This document shows, one piece after another, positions 32,001 to 44,779 of a stretch of DNA of 64,000 nt. The notes below the pieces were generated by a model. The model was not told the origin of the DNA, searched no databases, and saw nothing but the letters and a program-made list of their open reading frames with translations. Position 1 is the stretch's first letter, and each line of letters begins with the position of its first letter. Origin of the DNA: Brachynemurus nebulosus (taxonomy: Eukaryota; Arthropoda; Insecta; Neuroptera; Myrmeleontidae); NCBI GenBank assembly GCA_035578155.1, contig JAPWDM010000008.1, positions 4,175,347 through 4,239,346 of the forward strand. The letters run 5' to 3'. The position numbers and the translations under genes were made by a program.

Positions 32001-33847
32001 AAAGGGTATGACGGGATAAGAATGGCCGGTTGGCCCCCAGACGAGATCTTCAACGGCACTTTGGCTACTATAAGGGCAGCTGATAAGAAGTCTTGTGTGC
32101 AAGTTTTAGCCTCATATCTTGGGTAGTTTAGAAGTTATTTGTGATAATATGTATTAAGGCGATGATTTTTTAAACCTTTATATCTCGTAAACTATTACAG
32201 ATATTGAGATAAACTAAAAACTATTGAGTAGGTCTAAGTTAGTACTATAATATATATTTCTTTCAAATTTCTCCGTTAGTAAACAATCATAGAAAATTCG
32301 AGAAGAAAAATAGAAAAACATTTTTTTAGTGGTTCCTTCAGAGTGACAATCACGAAAAAAGTCTCAAATATTGCACATTAAGTACTGCAAGTTTCGTTAA
32401 AAACAAAGGGGTGGAACAGGGTCAAAAAGGAGAAACCTCGATCGAAGCCACCATCGGAAAGGTGAATTTCATCATTCCGTTATGTTTTGATGCCGTGCGC
32501 ACAAGATTAATTAAGAACCTGGTGATGTTTTAACGATATGTACTGATATAACTATCATGACTTCCAAATATACAGTGTGTTCAAGGTTATGTGAAGCCAA
32601 TATATAAATATGTAAGGAAAATTGTTGGTAGGATAACGGTCATATTTCTTGACCGATAGAGCTGCTAGTTGGTATTGTGAGTGTTTATGTCAAGTTCTAG
32701 GCTAAATTCATAGATGGAGTTGATTGTCAATATGGGATAGTTTCAAAATATTGAGAATTTTAAGTTTAAAATTATTGTCATTTGAGAAACTATTTAATCA
32801 GTTGTACCTATCTACGGGGTAAATTTTAGTTTTAGTTAATAGCTGCTTATCATTAACTTTAGATAGATATACAATCATAGTATCGCAGGCAAATTCCGAA
32901 ATGTATACCGAAGTATGAGAGTTGTGGCAGCGGTTACCTTTTTATCGGATGACAGCTTAATTTTATTATAATTATAATTGGGGTCAATGTTTAAGCTGTT
33001 TGTAGACTAGCTCTTTTCGCTGAATAGTTTCAAACTGGCAATAATTTAATAATATAATAATAAATTCATTGATAATGAAAAGTCACCATTTTGAATTCAT
33101 CCCATATTGACAATCAACTCCATCTATGAATTTAGCCTAGAACTTGACATAAACACTCACAATACCAAATAGCAGCTCTATCGGTCAAGAAATATGACCG
33201 TTATCCTACCAACAATTTTCCTTACATATTTATATATTGGCTTCACATGACCTTGAACACACTGTATATTTGGAAGTCATGATAGGTATATCAGTACATA
33301 TCGTTAAAACATCACCAGGTTCTTAATTAATCTTGTGCGCACGGCATCAAAACATAATGGAATGATGAAATTCACCTTTCCGATGGTGGCTTCGATCGAG
33401 GTTTCTCCTTTTTGACACTGTTCCACCCCTTTGTTTTTAACGAAACTTGCAGTACTTAAACAGGACCTAATGTGCAATATTTGAGACTTTTTTCGTGATT
33501 GTCACTCTGAAGGAACCACTAAAAAAATGTTTTTCTATTTTTCTTCTCGAATTTTCTATGATTGTTTACTAACGGAAAAATTTGAAAGAAATATATATTA
33601 TAATACTAACTTAGATCTACTCAATGGTTTTTAGTTTATCTCAATATCTGTAATATTTTATGAGATATAAAGGTTTAAAAAATCATGGCCTTAATACATA
33701 TTATCACAAATAACTTCTAAACTACCCAAGATATGAGGCTAAAACTTGCACACAAGACTTCTTATCAGCTGCCCTTATAGTAGCCAAAGTGCCGTTGAAG
33801 ATCTCGTCTGGGGGCCAACCGGCCATTCTTATCCCGTTATACCCTTT
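32001..33847. repeat. 1.85-kb foldback element
   Basis: Arms of about 745 bp are inverted copies, from aaagggtatgacgggataag on the left to its near-complement ending at 33847, around a unique core of about 350 bp (32745-33100). Arm differences are few: single substitutions and some short indels. No open reading frame of note. No clear target duplication was found. Confidence 0.85.
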
Positions 33848-34331
33848 ATAATGTCAGTGGTAAGATGTTCAAATTTTTGCAAAAGAAAATTTTAAAACTA
33901 TGGAAACAGTAATAAATAATCAACGTACATTATGTGTATTTTTAGTATTATTTATATGGAAGAAATATATGAAATCAAGCACACAGCCAACTTTTTTATT
34001 ATATTTAGGCGTGGGAAATTATTTCGCACGTTCTTTTCCACATTGTGTGGGCAATTGTTAATTTTTACATATAGCTAGCCGTGCGCAAAATTTTACTTTT
34101 AATAGTAGGAGTAGAAAATTGTATTTTATCTTCTTAATGTAACAAAATATGTATATCTCTTACTAAAAATATATCTTTCTTTTTTGTTGGACTTTGATCG
34201 CTCAAGAATTCTGCGTTTAGTTATACATATTAGGTATGTTTCAACAAACACCAGAATTTCCAGTTCGAGTGAATCCAGTATTTTAAATAAATTCGATAGT
34301 CATTTCAAGGTCAAATCAAATTCAATTCAGA
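33848..34331. other. AT-rich intergenic stretch
   Basis: No gene or element recognised. The open frame at 34184-34450 is partly formed by the left end of the next element and is not supported as a gene. Confidence 0.4.
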
Positions 34332-34340
34332 ACTTCAGTT

Positions 34341-35032
34341 ACCGGAAAGAAGTTAGCGCCGAAAGTTTAAAAATCTTTTTGTTTTTTATATGGTTAAATT
34401 GCTCCCAAATTGCTCCTTTGAAATCAGTAATTGCTCCACCTGAAACTTAATTATTTAATTAGTTATTTATAAAGAAAAAAATTTTTTTCCGTTATTTAAG
34501 TTATCAAAATCTTCCAAAATAATACTTTTTTTTATATATATTCTTTACGTCAGTAAATTGCTCCCAGTTTGCTCTATTTAATTTAAAAGCTAAATCTTAA
34601 TTTATTTGAATAATTATTAAAATATTTTGTTTTTTTATAATGTTAAGCAGTTGTCAAAATTCAATTATCCTTAAATATATGCAAACGACTTAAAGGTATA
34701 ATGGATTGCCTATACGTTTTAATAATACATAACCTAATTCATAATATTTTTTATTTTAATATATTTTAATTATTATTCAGAGAAATTAATAACTAACTTT
34801 TAAATTAGATGGAGCAAATTGGGAGCAATTTTTTGATATAATGTAATTGTATAAAAATGCATTATTTGACAAGATTTTGATAATAGAAATAGTCAAACAA
34901 AAAAGTTTTTTTTGTAAATATCTAATTAAGTAATTAAGTTCCAGGTGGAGCAATTACTGATTCCAAAGGAGCAATTTAGCCATATAAAAAACAGAAAGAT
35001 TTTCCAACTTTCGGCGCCAACTTCTTTCCGGT
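34341..35032. mobile_element. Foldback transposon family F, copy 1 (9-bp target duplication)
   Basis: ACTTCAGTT flanks it at 34332-34340 and 35033-35041. The ends are ACCGGAAAGAAGTT(A/G)GCGCC and its complement. Both arms carry ttgctcccaaattgctcc and attgctccacctgaaactta. The 9-bp duplication and long inverted repeats fit Mutator-like foldback elements. No transposase. Confidence 0.88.
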
Positions 35033-35041
35033 ACTTCAGTT

Positions 35042-36082
35042 CGGTATTTAATATGTAGGAACGTTTATATTAATTCTTAGGGATTTCAAGAGATGTCTCT
35101 ACTGAAGACTTGACTTACGTTTTCTATACCTTCCATATTATAAAATATATTTATAAATATATCCACTAGATAATTATTACGTACTTTAAAATACGTTAAT
35201 TAAATTTTTAAATAAAAAGTAGGAACTATTTTTTTTTACTTTACTCCGTATTTTACTTTATTGCTTACTAAAATTATATAAATATTTATAAAATAAATAA
35301 TTAAAATATACGTGTTTGCTAATTAAAAAGAAATATATCTATTATAGCAATTAAATAAAGTCAGAAATTTGAAATTTGTCTTTTGACAGAACAATAAAAA
35401 CTTAAAATTTGTCTGTTTATTATTTAAATTTTTAAATTATAAGGTTAAAATTTAAATTTTCGTTAATGCGCATGTCTAGGATTTGAAATACTTACTCTGA
35501 AGCAAGAATTTTAAAAATCAATTCGGGTGAGTCCAGAATTAGATTTAAATACTTGTTGGAACACAGAATTTAAAAATGTATGTAAACTGGAATTACAATT
35601 CTGCTTAGTTAGAACAGTAAAGTCAACTATGCGCATGCTCATTAAAACGAGAATTAATTCGAGTGTTTGTTGGAACATACCTATTGTAATGGTCCGAATA
35701 GTGGCGTGGTTGAAATGTTTGCTAACTTATTGTTACGACGATGATATTTTATTGATTTGAAATGATTTTCTTTGTTTCGATGTCCCGGATAATTGTCCGT
35801 ATTTATTGAAAATGTAACTGCGTCTCGCATAAAAGAGAAGATGTGTTTGATTGATTATCGGAATTGGAGTGGCACTCGAACTTCCCTTTTTAGAAACCAA
35901 AAATAGCTTCCTTTCTTTTATTGGTTACTTAATTTTTCTACGTCATTAGTTCCGCTAGTTCTAAGTCACTAGTTTACTAAAATTTCACCAGGCGGCAAAT
36001 TACAGTTTTAAAATTATACTTCAATGTTACAAATTAAACCGCTAGATGCCACTGGTCGTACCGACTTTGTGGTTACAATGTT
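35042..36082. other. Intergenic stretch with a SINE leader fragment
   Basis: No gene. At about 35810-35885 there is a leader fragment of the SINE-like family (taactgcgtctcgcataaaa, gattgattatcgga, gtggcactcgaac) without the tRNA-like part. The short open frame at 35527-35760 has no recognisable domain. Confidence 0.5.
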
Positions 36083-36835
36083 ATAAAAATTCGTCAAGTG
36101 CTTGTTTTTAACACGCACTAAGTAATGTCACCTCAGTGAAAGTGTTAATTTATCATTTTTTGGCTCATTTTTTAAGTACAGTGAGAATGGTAAGAATACT
36201 GCCCTCTTGTGTTTATTCAATATTTGCATGTACAACTCTATAATAACGTTTCCCCCACTATGATCACACAACGAGATTAATATGTCATCCTTCGGTGCCA
36301 TAAAAAAGAGTCCGATTTTTATTGAAAGTGCATAAGGTACATAATTAGAATACATCACGGACCACACCAAACACATGAAAATACTTGAAAATTAACCTCA
36401 ATCGTTTAGGTTTTGCAGATACATGTGCATATTTGCTTGCGCATATAAAAATAATTGTTGTACAAAAACATGGACATCAATACATATTATAGTTTACTAA
36501 AGATGGCTGTTACAGAGAACATTTCACATATAAAAAAATAAACATGTGACATGCAACAATCAAGATTTTGAAAAATCCAAATATTGAATTCACGTTAATC
36601 TTTTCAATCAGAGAACTGGTTTGTAACGGTGCAAGCGCTGTTAATCGTTACGTAACATTTTTCTCTGCCGAAAGCATCAGTAATTTCTGTGACGTTTTTA
36701 ACGCTAGTTGGCAACACTGACTTAAAATTAACCTAATGTGTTAACGTCGTTAACAAGAGTCAGAACAGTAATTATAAACATCCTTAGTTTAAAATATTGT
36801 GTAATTATTTGTGTGTAATAAAACAGAAATCCGAA

Positions 36836-37083
36836 ATGGATAATTCGGCCCATGAATGTTTTCGTACATTTGAAATTAAAGTAGAGAAAGGTGAAGTGAC
36901 TGAACCGGCCCATGAAATTGATCATACATGTGAAATTAAAGTGGAGAAAGATGAAGTGGATGAAAAAATTTTTAGGTTGTCAGCACAAACAAAAATTTCT
37001 GATTCGACAAAATTGTCCCAAGAAAATAATAGTTTGATGGATAAAAAAACTTGGCGGACTCACAAGAGCAAAATATAAAACTG
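36836..37083 (+). pseudogene. Zinc-finger unit 5, exon 1 (1-bp frameshift)
   Basis: MDNSAHECFRTFEIKVEK to SLMDKK, then the frame shifts. The A-run after GAT has seven As where the sister unit 6 has eight, giving TWRTHKSKI and a stop at 37076-37078. The GTAAGT donor at 37084 is intact. A slipped A-run is also a plausible assembly error, which should be kept in mind. Confidence 0.85.
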
Positions 37084-37815
37084 GTAAGTACTATTTGAAT
37101 CATAAAGGATGAGAGTTCGTAAGGGCCGATTTTTGCTGTAAGGTGTTTTGAATTCTGTTCGTATTAGTGATGTGGAGCAGTTAGTCGATTGATCGACCAA
37201 AGTTGTTCTTTAGACAAAATTAGTCATTCGTCGAAAATATCGAGCGAACCGTAGTCGAATAATCGACTAAATTTTTAGTCGAATTTCTTAAATTGTGTAA
37301 CATATGCAACTCTTTCAAAAACGATATTTTCTATTGAATTTATTTATTGACTGAAAATATGAATGACGTATCACAATGTGTCAATCACATAAACGTAAAA
37401 AATTATTATACAAATACATAAATTTTCGGCAAAGCAATATGAGCCAAAAACGAGATCTTCGAAATTTGTACGAAAAAAACGATCACTTTTTTTTTTTTTA
37501 AAAAGTCATTTAAATGCCAGTGTCTGGTACATATTGCAATTTATTCAAATTTTTAGTTTTTATTTTTTGAAGTCTACTTAATAAATAATATACAAAAATT
37601 AATAAATTAGTCGCTTTTAGTCATTCAAAAGAAATTAATCAAATTAATCGTTTAATCGACGTTGAAATAGTCGACTAAAAAATGACTAAATGTAAACAAT
37701 AGCCCTGTCGCAGCATCCTGCATAACATAGCGAATTTCCGTTTATAAAAATTAGTTTTTCTAGGAAACTAGTTGACATAGAATAATAGTTTAAAGACCTT
37801 TTTTATGTGATTTTG

Positions 37816-38527
37816 ACCCTCGTGCGAATAGCCAACATAAATTTAAAAAAATGAGATTTTTTTATTTTTGTTTCGATCAATCGTTTGTGAATCGTTTGTG
37901 AATGTTTGTGACGCTATTATTTTCGTTTGTGACTAATTAGTTAATTAATTATTTAATTGTTAATTACGAGTGTGCGAATAGCCAACATTTTTTAAAATTT
38001 ATTGCAATATTGACTTCCGGGCACTTAATAGATCGAAAATCGTTTGTGAATTCCAAATATACCATTAAAAACATTTGTGACAGCATATTTTTAAAAAAAT
38101 AATAAAAAAATTCAATTATTTTTTGTAGTAATGAAGTTTTTTATATTGGCCACTCTGTTTAGTTGCACTCCAATGCCCTCTAGTGTGAGAAAAAAAAAAC
38201 TATTTTGTAAATGACAGCAGTGTACAGAATTTTTTTTATTATTATTTTAAAAAAACACGCTGTCACAAATGTTTTTAATGGTATGTTTGGAATTCACAAA
38301 CGATTTTCGATCGATTAAGTGCCCGGAAGTCAATATTGCAATAAATTTTAAAAAATGTTGGCTATTCGCACACTCGTAATTAACAATTAAATAATTAATT
38401 AACTAATTAGTCACAAACGAAAATAATAGCGTCACAAACATTCACAAACGATTCACAAACGATTGATCGAAGCAAAAATAAAAAAATCTCATTTTTTTAA
38501 ATTTATGTTGGCTATTCGCACGAGGGT
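37816..38527. mobile_element. Foldback element with 9-bp duplication in the unit 5 intron
   Basis: GTGATTTTG flanks both ends (37807-37815 and 38528-38536). The ends are ACCCTCGTGCGAATAGCCAA and its complement. Arms of about 290 bp surround a core of about 130 bp. cgtttgtgaa words repeat in the arms. The sister copy at about 50180 is empty (tttatgtgattttgtctcc). Confidence 0.92.
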
Positions 38528-40589
38528 GTGATTTTGTCTCCTCTTTTCAATGGTGTAAGCAGATTTCACAGATTTTTTAATAACGGGAAATTTTGGCAAA
38601 AAACTAATTTTTTTCACGGAAAATGACCCAAAAACCATGTTCCGGGCATCAGACAAGTCTGGTTTAACGAACTTGTCCAACGGTTTGGGACTTTCAACAT
38701 TTTCACCAAATTTTGTGAAAGTAGGACACTTCGTTCGAGAGTTATCGTACGGACACATATATGAGCCGTTAATTTTGAAAGTGGGGCAAGTCCATATTTT
38801 GTTATTGCGAGATATTTAAGGGTTTGCGTTTCAATAAATTTAAAAATATTGGTAAGTGTTAATAGACATATTTTTTGTATTTTGTGGTATTAGATAATGT
38901 AAGTGTATAATCCAATAGTGTTCATAGCCCTGAATAAAAAAAATAGTGGTTTTATTATAAAGTAAATGGACTTTCCTCATTTTCAAAATTAATGAATTAT
39001 TGTAATCATTAATTTGAATGGATAACATTTGAGTTTTATCATTTAAAAATAAACATAATAAAAACTTTTCATACTACAGTTCAACTTCAGAAGCACATAC
39101 TGTGACATTATTACCAGGGCCGTGGAGAGAAATGGCGGGCTCCAAGGAAAGGGGCATATTTCATAAAAATTTCTCCCCCAAAAATAAATGATGAGTAAAA
39201 AAAAGCTGATTTTACTTTTTCTCGGGCGAGAGAAAAAGCTGATCTTACTTTACCTATTAACCGCTACGGGCCCCCTATCCAGCCCGGGCCCCAAGGCTGC
39301 AACCCCGGCTGCCCCACCCTCTCACCGGGCCTGACTATTACCCTCTGCCAGTGATTTAGTAGAAGAAATGAGTATATGAAAATAAGGATGTACTTTAAAA
39401 GGGCGACTCCCCCCTTTGCAGTGTTGCTTAAAATGAATTTGGAAATTTATTTTAACTGTTTTAAACTATTTTCCTTGAAGAAGTTTTCAATTACTCAAAT
39501 AGTACGATTACGTCAACACAGACAGCCCCGTAGTTAGCTACCCCTGGATTTGATATTTGGAAATTGAGTAAAAACAGGTCGATTAGATTTTTTTACGTAC
39601 ATTTGAAATCTGTAAACAAAACTTTATTATATTTTATTTTTTACCCCTTTTCGAAAAATTAACCCCCAAATTTTAGCCCTAAACTACCCCTGTTGGTGTA
39701 ATTTAAACAAATTACATATCAATGGATAGCTTTTTAAAGAAGAGCAATATCGCCAATTTAAGCTTTTGTTCTAATATTTCTTACCGTTTTCGAAATATTT
39801 GAAAAATTAAATTTTCACCCCAATTTTTGCAGGACGATTTCACCCCTTCAGACCGCTTTTCCGCAGATTAAAAAAAATACGAATTACTTATTTTTTACTA
39901 TTCTACAACATACCTAAGTTTCATCAAAATCAATAGATCCAGTCTCGGAAATTTTACTTGTAAGATGGACTTGCACCACTATCAAAATAAATAGATTTAC
40001 AATACTGTTAAGAGCTAAATTTTCAATCTTCCAAATATTAGGCTTCTGAATTTTTTTGACTATAAATTGTTGACAGATAAAAAGATCATACTAAGTCTTA
40101 TCTATAACTACCATTATCTTCATTTTTTTCAAAAATGGACTTGCCCCACTTTCAAAATAAACGGCTCATATACATGTATATATATATATATAAATTTTAG
40201 TGAATATTATTTTCGGTTTCTAGGAACCTCAAAATAAATTTCTCTAATAGTCCCTGACTCAAGTCCCATCATGACAGTGGCCGCAATAGCTAACTTTTCG
40301 ATCCCAAAATTCGCTAAAATTAGTCGACTAAATTGATTAATCGATTAATTGTCCGTAATAACTAATACGAACTAGTGATGTCGGATAACCGATTAATTAT
40401 CGAAAATTATCGATTAATCCCGTCCTTGTATACAATGCATTTTCGGTGAAAATTTGACTAAAAAATGCAGAAATTACACGGACAACTTTAAATTTGACTT
40501 ATGTTTAGGACCCAAAAAGACGCTTATCCTTTTTGAATAAAATTGTTTATCAAATGTTTTAATTAATTTACTTGTTTGTAATATTTTAG

Positions 40590-42543
40590 GAGTCATGTGA
40601 ATCTTTGCCAGATTTAAACAGTTTACATACGGAAATAAAAATTGAAGAAGATGAAGTAGATGAAGATCATTCGACAGATTTAAGAAAAAATAAAATTATG
40701 TGTTTTAACAAAAAACTTTTTGAATGTGATATATGTACTAAAACATTTACTACTTCAAGTAATTTAAAAAGACATGAAAGAATCCATAGTGGTAAAAAAC
40801 TGTATAAATGTAACATATGTACTAAAACATTTACTATTTCAAGTAATTTAAAAAACCATAAAAGAATACACAGTGGTGAAAAACCTTATGAATGTAAAAT
40901 ATGTACGAGAACATTTACTACTTCAAGTAATTTAATACAACATGAAAAAATTCACGGTGGTGAAAAACCACACGAATGTAACATATTGTAACAGTTGAGG
41001 CGGTTTAGCTTATATTTAAAATTACTTAAAATTCGCGCCCAACACTGTTACTTGTTGTCCCACGCAGAATTAGCGCTAAATTGGATGCCATATTATTAGA
41101 AGTTCCAAAGGTATTGGGTTCTGTCGAAGAATTACTCTCCGTTGTGTGTTTAGCGTCGAAACAATTTGTCGATTACAAAATAAACTTGTATTATTCGATA
41201 GATGTTTAAAAATGGTATTTGAAATAATAAAAAAGTTTCATTTTAATATTTTATATTTATTTTATATTTTAAGTACCTACTTATATTTTTTAAATGATTA
41301 TAAAAATATTTTACAAAATTAATTTAAATATTGTTTTGTATCTTTGTTATGACTCACAACAAAATTACGTCTGCCCCTATCTAAGGTCACATTGTGAGTG
41401 AGTGAGTGATGCGCGAAGCATCATCATAGCACTCCTTTACCGTTGTTCGTTGGTCGCTATTCTCTGTCCAAAACCACTTAGTTCGGGTAATCACAAAATC
41501 AACCCTTGCTGTAAGAAATTAATATCGGAATCATGATGACGGCCTCACATAGTTCACGTTACGGCCGCTAGTTGGCGACATCAACCACGTTACCTGGGGT
41601 TTGAGCCCATGATAAGTTCCCAAAAATTAATCAATCTCATAGAGGCAATCAACACTACATTAGTGTAAATTTGATTGCCTAAAGTTCTCGGCTGACACCT
41701 ACCACCATTACAATATGTACTAAAACATTTACTACTTCTAGTGATTTAAAAGTACATCAAAGAATCCACAGTGGTGAAAAACCATACAAGTGTAATATAT
41801 GTACTAAAACATTTACTACTTCAGGTCATTTAAAAAACCATAAACGGGTACACAGTGGTGAAAAACCTTATGAATGTAAAACATGTTCGAGAACATTTAG
41901 TGATTATAGTAGTTGGACATATCATGTAAGAACGCATAGTGGTGAAAGACCATACAAGTGTAAAATATGTACTAAAACATTTACTATTTCAAGTAATTTA
42001 AAAACACATGAAATAATTCACGGTGGTGAAAAACCGTATAAGTGTAATATATGTGCTAAGACATTTAATCGAAAAGAAAGTTTAAAAAGACATAAAAGAA
42101 TTCATAGCGGTGAAAAACCATACAAATGTAATATGTGTTCTAAGACATTTAGTAATTCAAGTAATTTAAAAGCACATGAAAGAATTCACTCGGGTGAAAA
42201 ACCGTACAAGTGTAATATTTGTACTAAAACATTTAATTGGTTAAGTTGTTTAAGAAAACATGAAATAATTCACGGTGGTGAAAAACCATACAAGTGTAAT
42301 ATATGTGCTAACACATTTAATCGAAAAGAAAGTTTAAAAAGACATAAAAGAATTCATAGTGGTGAAAAACCATACAAATGTAATATATGTTTTAAAAAGT
42401 TTAGTAATTCAAGTAATTTAAAAGCACATGAAAGAATTCACTCGGGTGAAAAACCGTACAAGTGCAATATTTGTACTAAAACATTTAGTTGGTTTAATTG
42501 TTTAAAAATACATGAAAGAGTTCATAATGGTGAGAAACCATAG
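40590..42543 (+). pseudogene. Zinc-finger unit 5, exon 2 (split by a solo LTR)
   Basis: Starts after TTTTAG in phase 0 (ESCESLPDLNSLHTE); the sister copies have EWSE. It reads an acidic stretch and three fingers, then breaks in finger 4 (HECNI) where a 726-bp LTR has inserted, giving a stop right after. The frame resumes at 41713 (ICTKTF) and runs without stops through the rest of 13 fingers to TAG 42541-42543. Apart from the LTR it is almost identical to unit 6 exon 2. It is a recent pseudogene: two disabling changes (this and exon 1) and little other decay. A shortened 3-finger protein is conceivable only if exon 1 were repaired. Confidence 0.92.
40987..41712. mobile_element. Solo LTR inside finger 4 of unit 5
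   Basis: Begins TGTAACAGTTGAGG and ends CCATTACA, with ATAT on both sides (40983-40986 and 41713-41716): the TG...CA ends and 4-bp duplication of an LTR retrotransposon. No internal coding region remains. Unit 6 shows the empty site (aacatatgtacta). Confidence 0.88.
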
Positions 42544-42892
42544 AAGTGTAATGTATGTTCTAAAACATGGTAATTATGCAGAAGCACGGCTCCACCTATT
42601 TTTGGCTCTAAAAGAAAAACTAATGATCCGATTTTAATGAATTTTTTTTTAAAACGTTCGTCGCTACGGCGGATTAATTTAAAAAAACACTACAAATCGA
42701 TACCGATAATGGAATGGCTGGGAAACTGTTTTAAAACTTAACAAAATTCAATTTTTTCAAATTTTCTTTTGTCATTTAGTGTGTGTGCGTTTATATGTGT
42801 GTCTGAGTGCATAGTCTAGTAAAACTGACCAAAATAAATACTGTTTCAAGAATAAAAAAAATTTATATATCGTTGCATTTTCGAAATATTAA

Positions 42893-43685
42893 GCGTGGAA
42901 GTTAAAAAAATTGACATTGTTGGTATGTATTAATGGATAGATGTTGATGTATACATTTTTTCATACGAACGTGTACGCATACATTCATACACACTTATAC
43001 TATCAAAGTTTTTTATTAAAAATGCTTTGACATCAATGTTATTTTCCCAACAAACATATTAAGTGGTATGCTAATGCGTTTGGAATGCTTTATTTTTTCA
43101 CCTATACAATATAGACAGGTGCCCTCTCGAACTTTTTTTTGTAGAGAATTCGATTCTCTACAAAAAAGGTCTTAACATTTCTTAATGTATCTATCACCGT
43201 TTTCGCTACGTAAGCGGTGAAAGGTCAAAAAATGCTATTCATAAATTTTCAGTATTGTTTAAACAATAAATACGAATAAACCAGTTATTTGATATACAGA
43301 GTTGCCAGACTGCTTCGGTTCAATTGCTTGAAATTGGTGTATTTATTAAAATACTATAATTTCGCTGATGATATCTTCAATTCAAAACGATCAACAAACA
43401 AATAATTCAATTTTTTCTTTACATTCAGAACTTATTAATCTTTCTTTCCCTAGTTTTTTATTGAATTCCGTCGAGTCATTATATTGTTAAATACAAAATA
43501 AGGGTACGTAGTCAGAATTTTGAGATCTAATACATGGAGTAGATACAAACTTTAACCCTAATTATTTTAACTCAGAAGCGATCAATCTTTCCCAAATTAC
43601 AAGGACAATCAGATATAGTATTCTTCTTTATACTATTAAAATTTGAAACTATTCTGTCGAAAAATTCAATGTCGAGGTAACTACC
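42893..43685. other. Intergenic stretch
   Basis: No gene. A short perfect hairpin lies at 43134-43167 (tttgtagagaat, tcg, attctctacaaa). Otherwise AT-rich unique sequence. Confidence 0.45.
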
Positions 43686-44493
43686 TTAACTAATAAGTTT
43701 CCTATAATTTAACTACTTTTTAGAATACGTTAGAATTACGCAATTAAAATTTGATACACATCTAATTGGAAATGATTCAATTTCCCTGGTGAGCGTTTGC
43801 GAAACTAATGTATGACAGACATATTCCGACACTTCATTTAATGATATTTCATTCAAGATCATAAAAGTTTTTCGGCGATTTCGATGTTGGACGTTTACGT
43901 GAGAATAAAAAATCCTACAAGACCTGTTTGCCATGGTGAACTGCGTGTGTTGGTACCAAAGAACGAAATTTCAGTTACGTAAAAGGTCAGCATTTTAAAT
44001 CACGTGATTATACTCAAAATTTATTTAAAAACTTCATAAAATTGCCGTTAGAATGCTCAATTGTGTAAAAATTGTCTGTCATAAGTTAGTTTCGCAACTT
44101 GCCGCTAGGGAATCTTACATTGCCAATGAAGTGACACTAAAGAATTTTTTTTAAGCTTACAATTTAAAAACTTTATTAACAAATGGCTGGAACTGATTTA
44201 CATAAAATAATATGTGGAAAGTAGTCAGAAATGGAAGGATCAATAATTTTTTTTAAACTATTTTTAAAGAATTTTAGCTGTTAGAAAAATGTTGACAAAA
44301 TAGTGATCTGTATAATTTCAGTTGTCTATTAAAACCTATTGTATTTATTGTAGTTTTAATTAATAATTGTATTTATGTAATTAAAAAAATTGTTAAGAAT
44401 TAAGAAATCAATAAAAATCATCTCTTGAACTCAATCAATTATTAGTTGTTATGTATTATTTTCCTGTAATTTCAGTAACTAGCAATTAGTACC
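43686..44493 (+). repeat. Family R repeat, copy 4 (nearly complete)
   Basis: Runs from aataagtttcctataattt to ctagcaattagtacc and carries gatttccctggtgagcg, tttgccatggtgaac and gacaaaatagtgatct. It is the only copy with both ends and no large nested insertion, so it defines the family as about 0.8 kb and non-coding. Confidence 0.65.
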
Positions 44494-44779
44494 ATTTAAA
44501 GACCGACAGTGCTAATTTTTTTAATGATGTGTGTGCAGCGTGCAGCGTTGTACTGTTAAATTTCAGAAAAATTTTATTATTTTTTTTATAAGCTTAGAAT
44601 TTCGAAGTACAAGAACGAGTTTCGAGTTTTTTCTTTTAATACATTCACTTTTCTACTGGTCCGGGTACTAACCGTTTTATAAATCTAATAATCCTGACAT
44701 TTAGTTATAAAACCAATAACAAGCGGTAAATTTCAAACTATTTTTAAAAAAATTTTTCTTATAAAAATAGTAACTAATC

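Larger units (their letters stand above)
36083..42892 (+). repeat. Segmental duplication, copy A (holds unit 5)
   Basis: From tataaaaattcgtcaagtg to cattttcgaaata this is almost identical to 48514-53834 apart from insertions and small indels. Copy A alone has the 712-bp foldback at 37816 and the solo LTR at 40987. Copy B alone has the long TA tract. Confidence 0.9.

Noticed and set aside
36128..36376. 82-codon minus-strand open frame, also at 48560-48808
   Set aside because: It is kept in both copies only because the duplication is recent. It has no domain, and unit 8's flank does not keep it.
38489..39028. Open frames in both strands of the unit 5 intron, repeated in unit 6
   Set aside because: They overlap on opposite strands, lie in an intron, have no domain similarity, and persist only through recent duplication.
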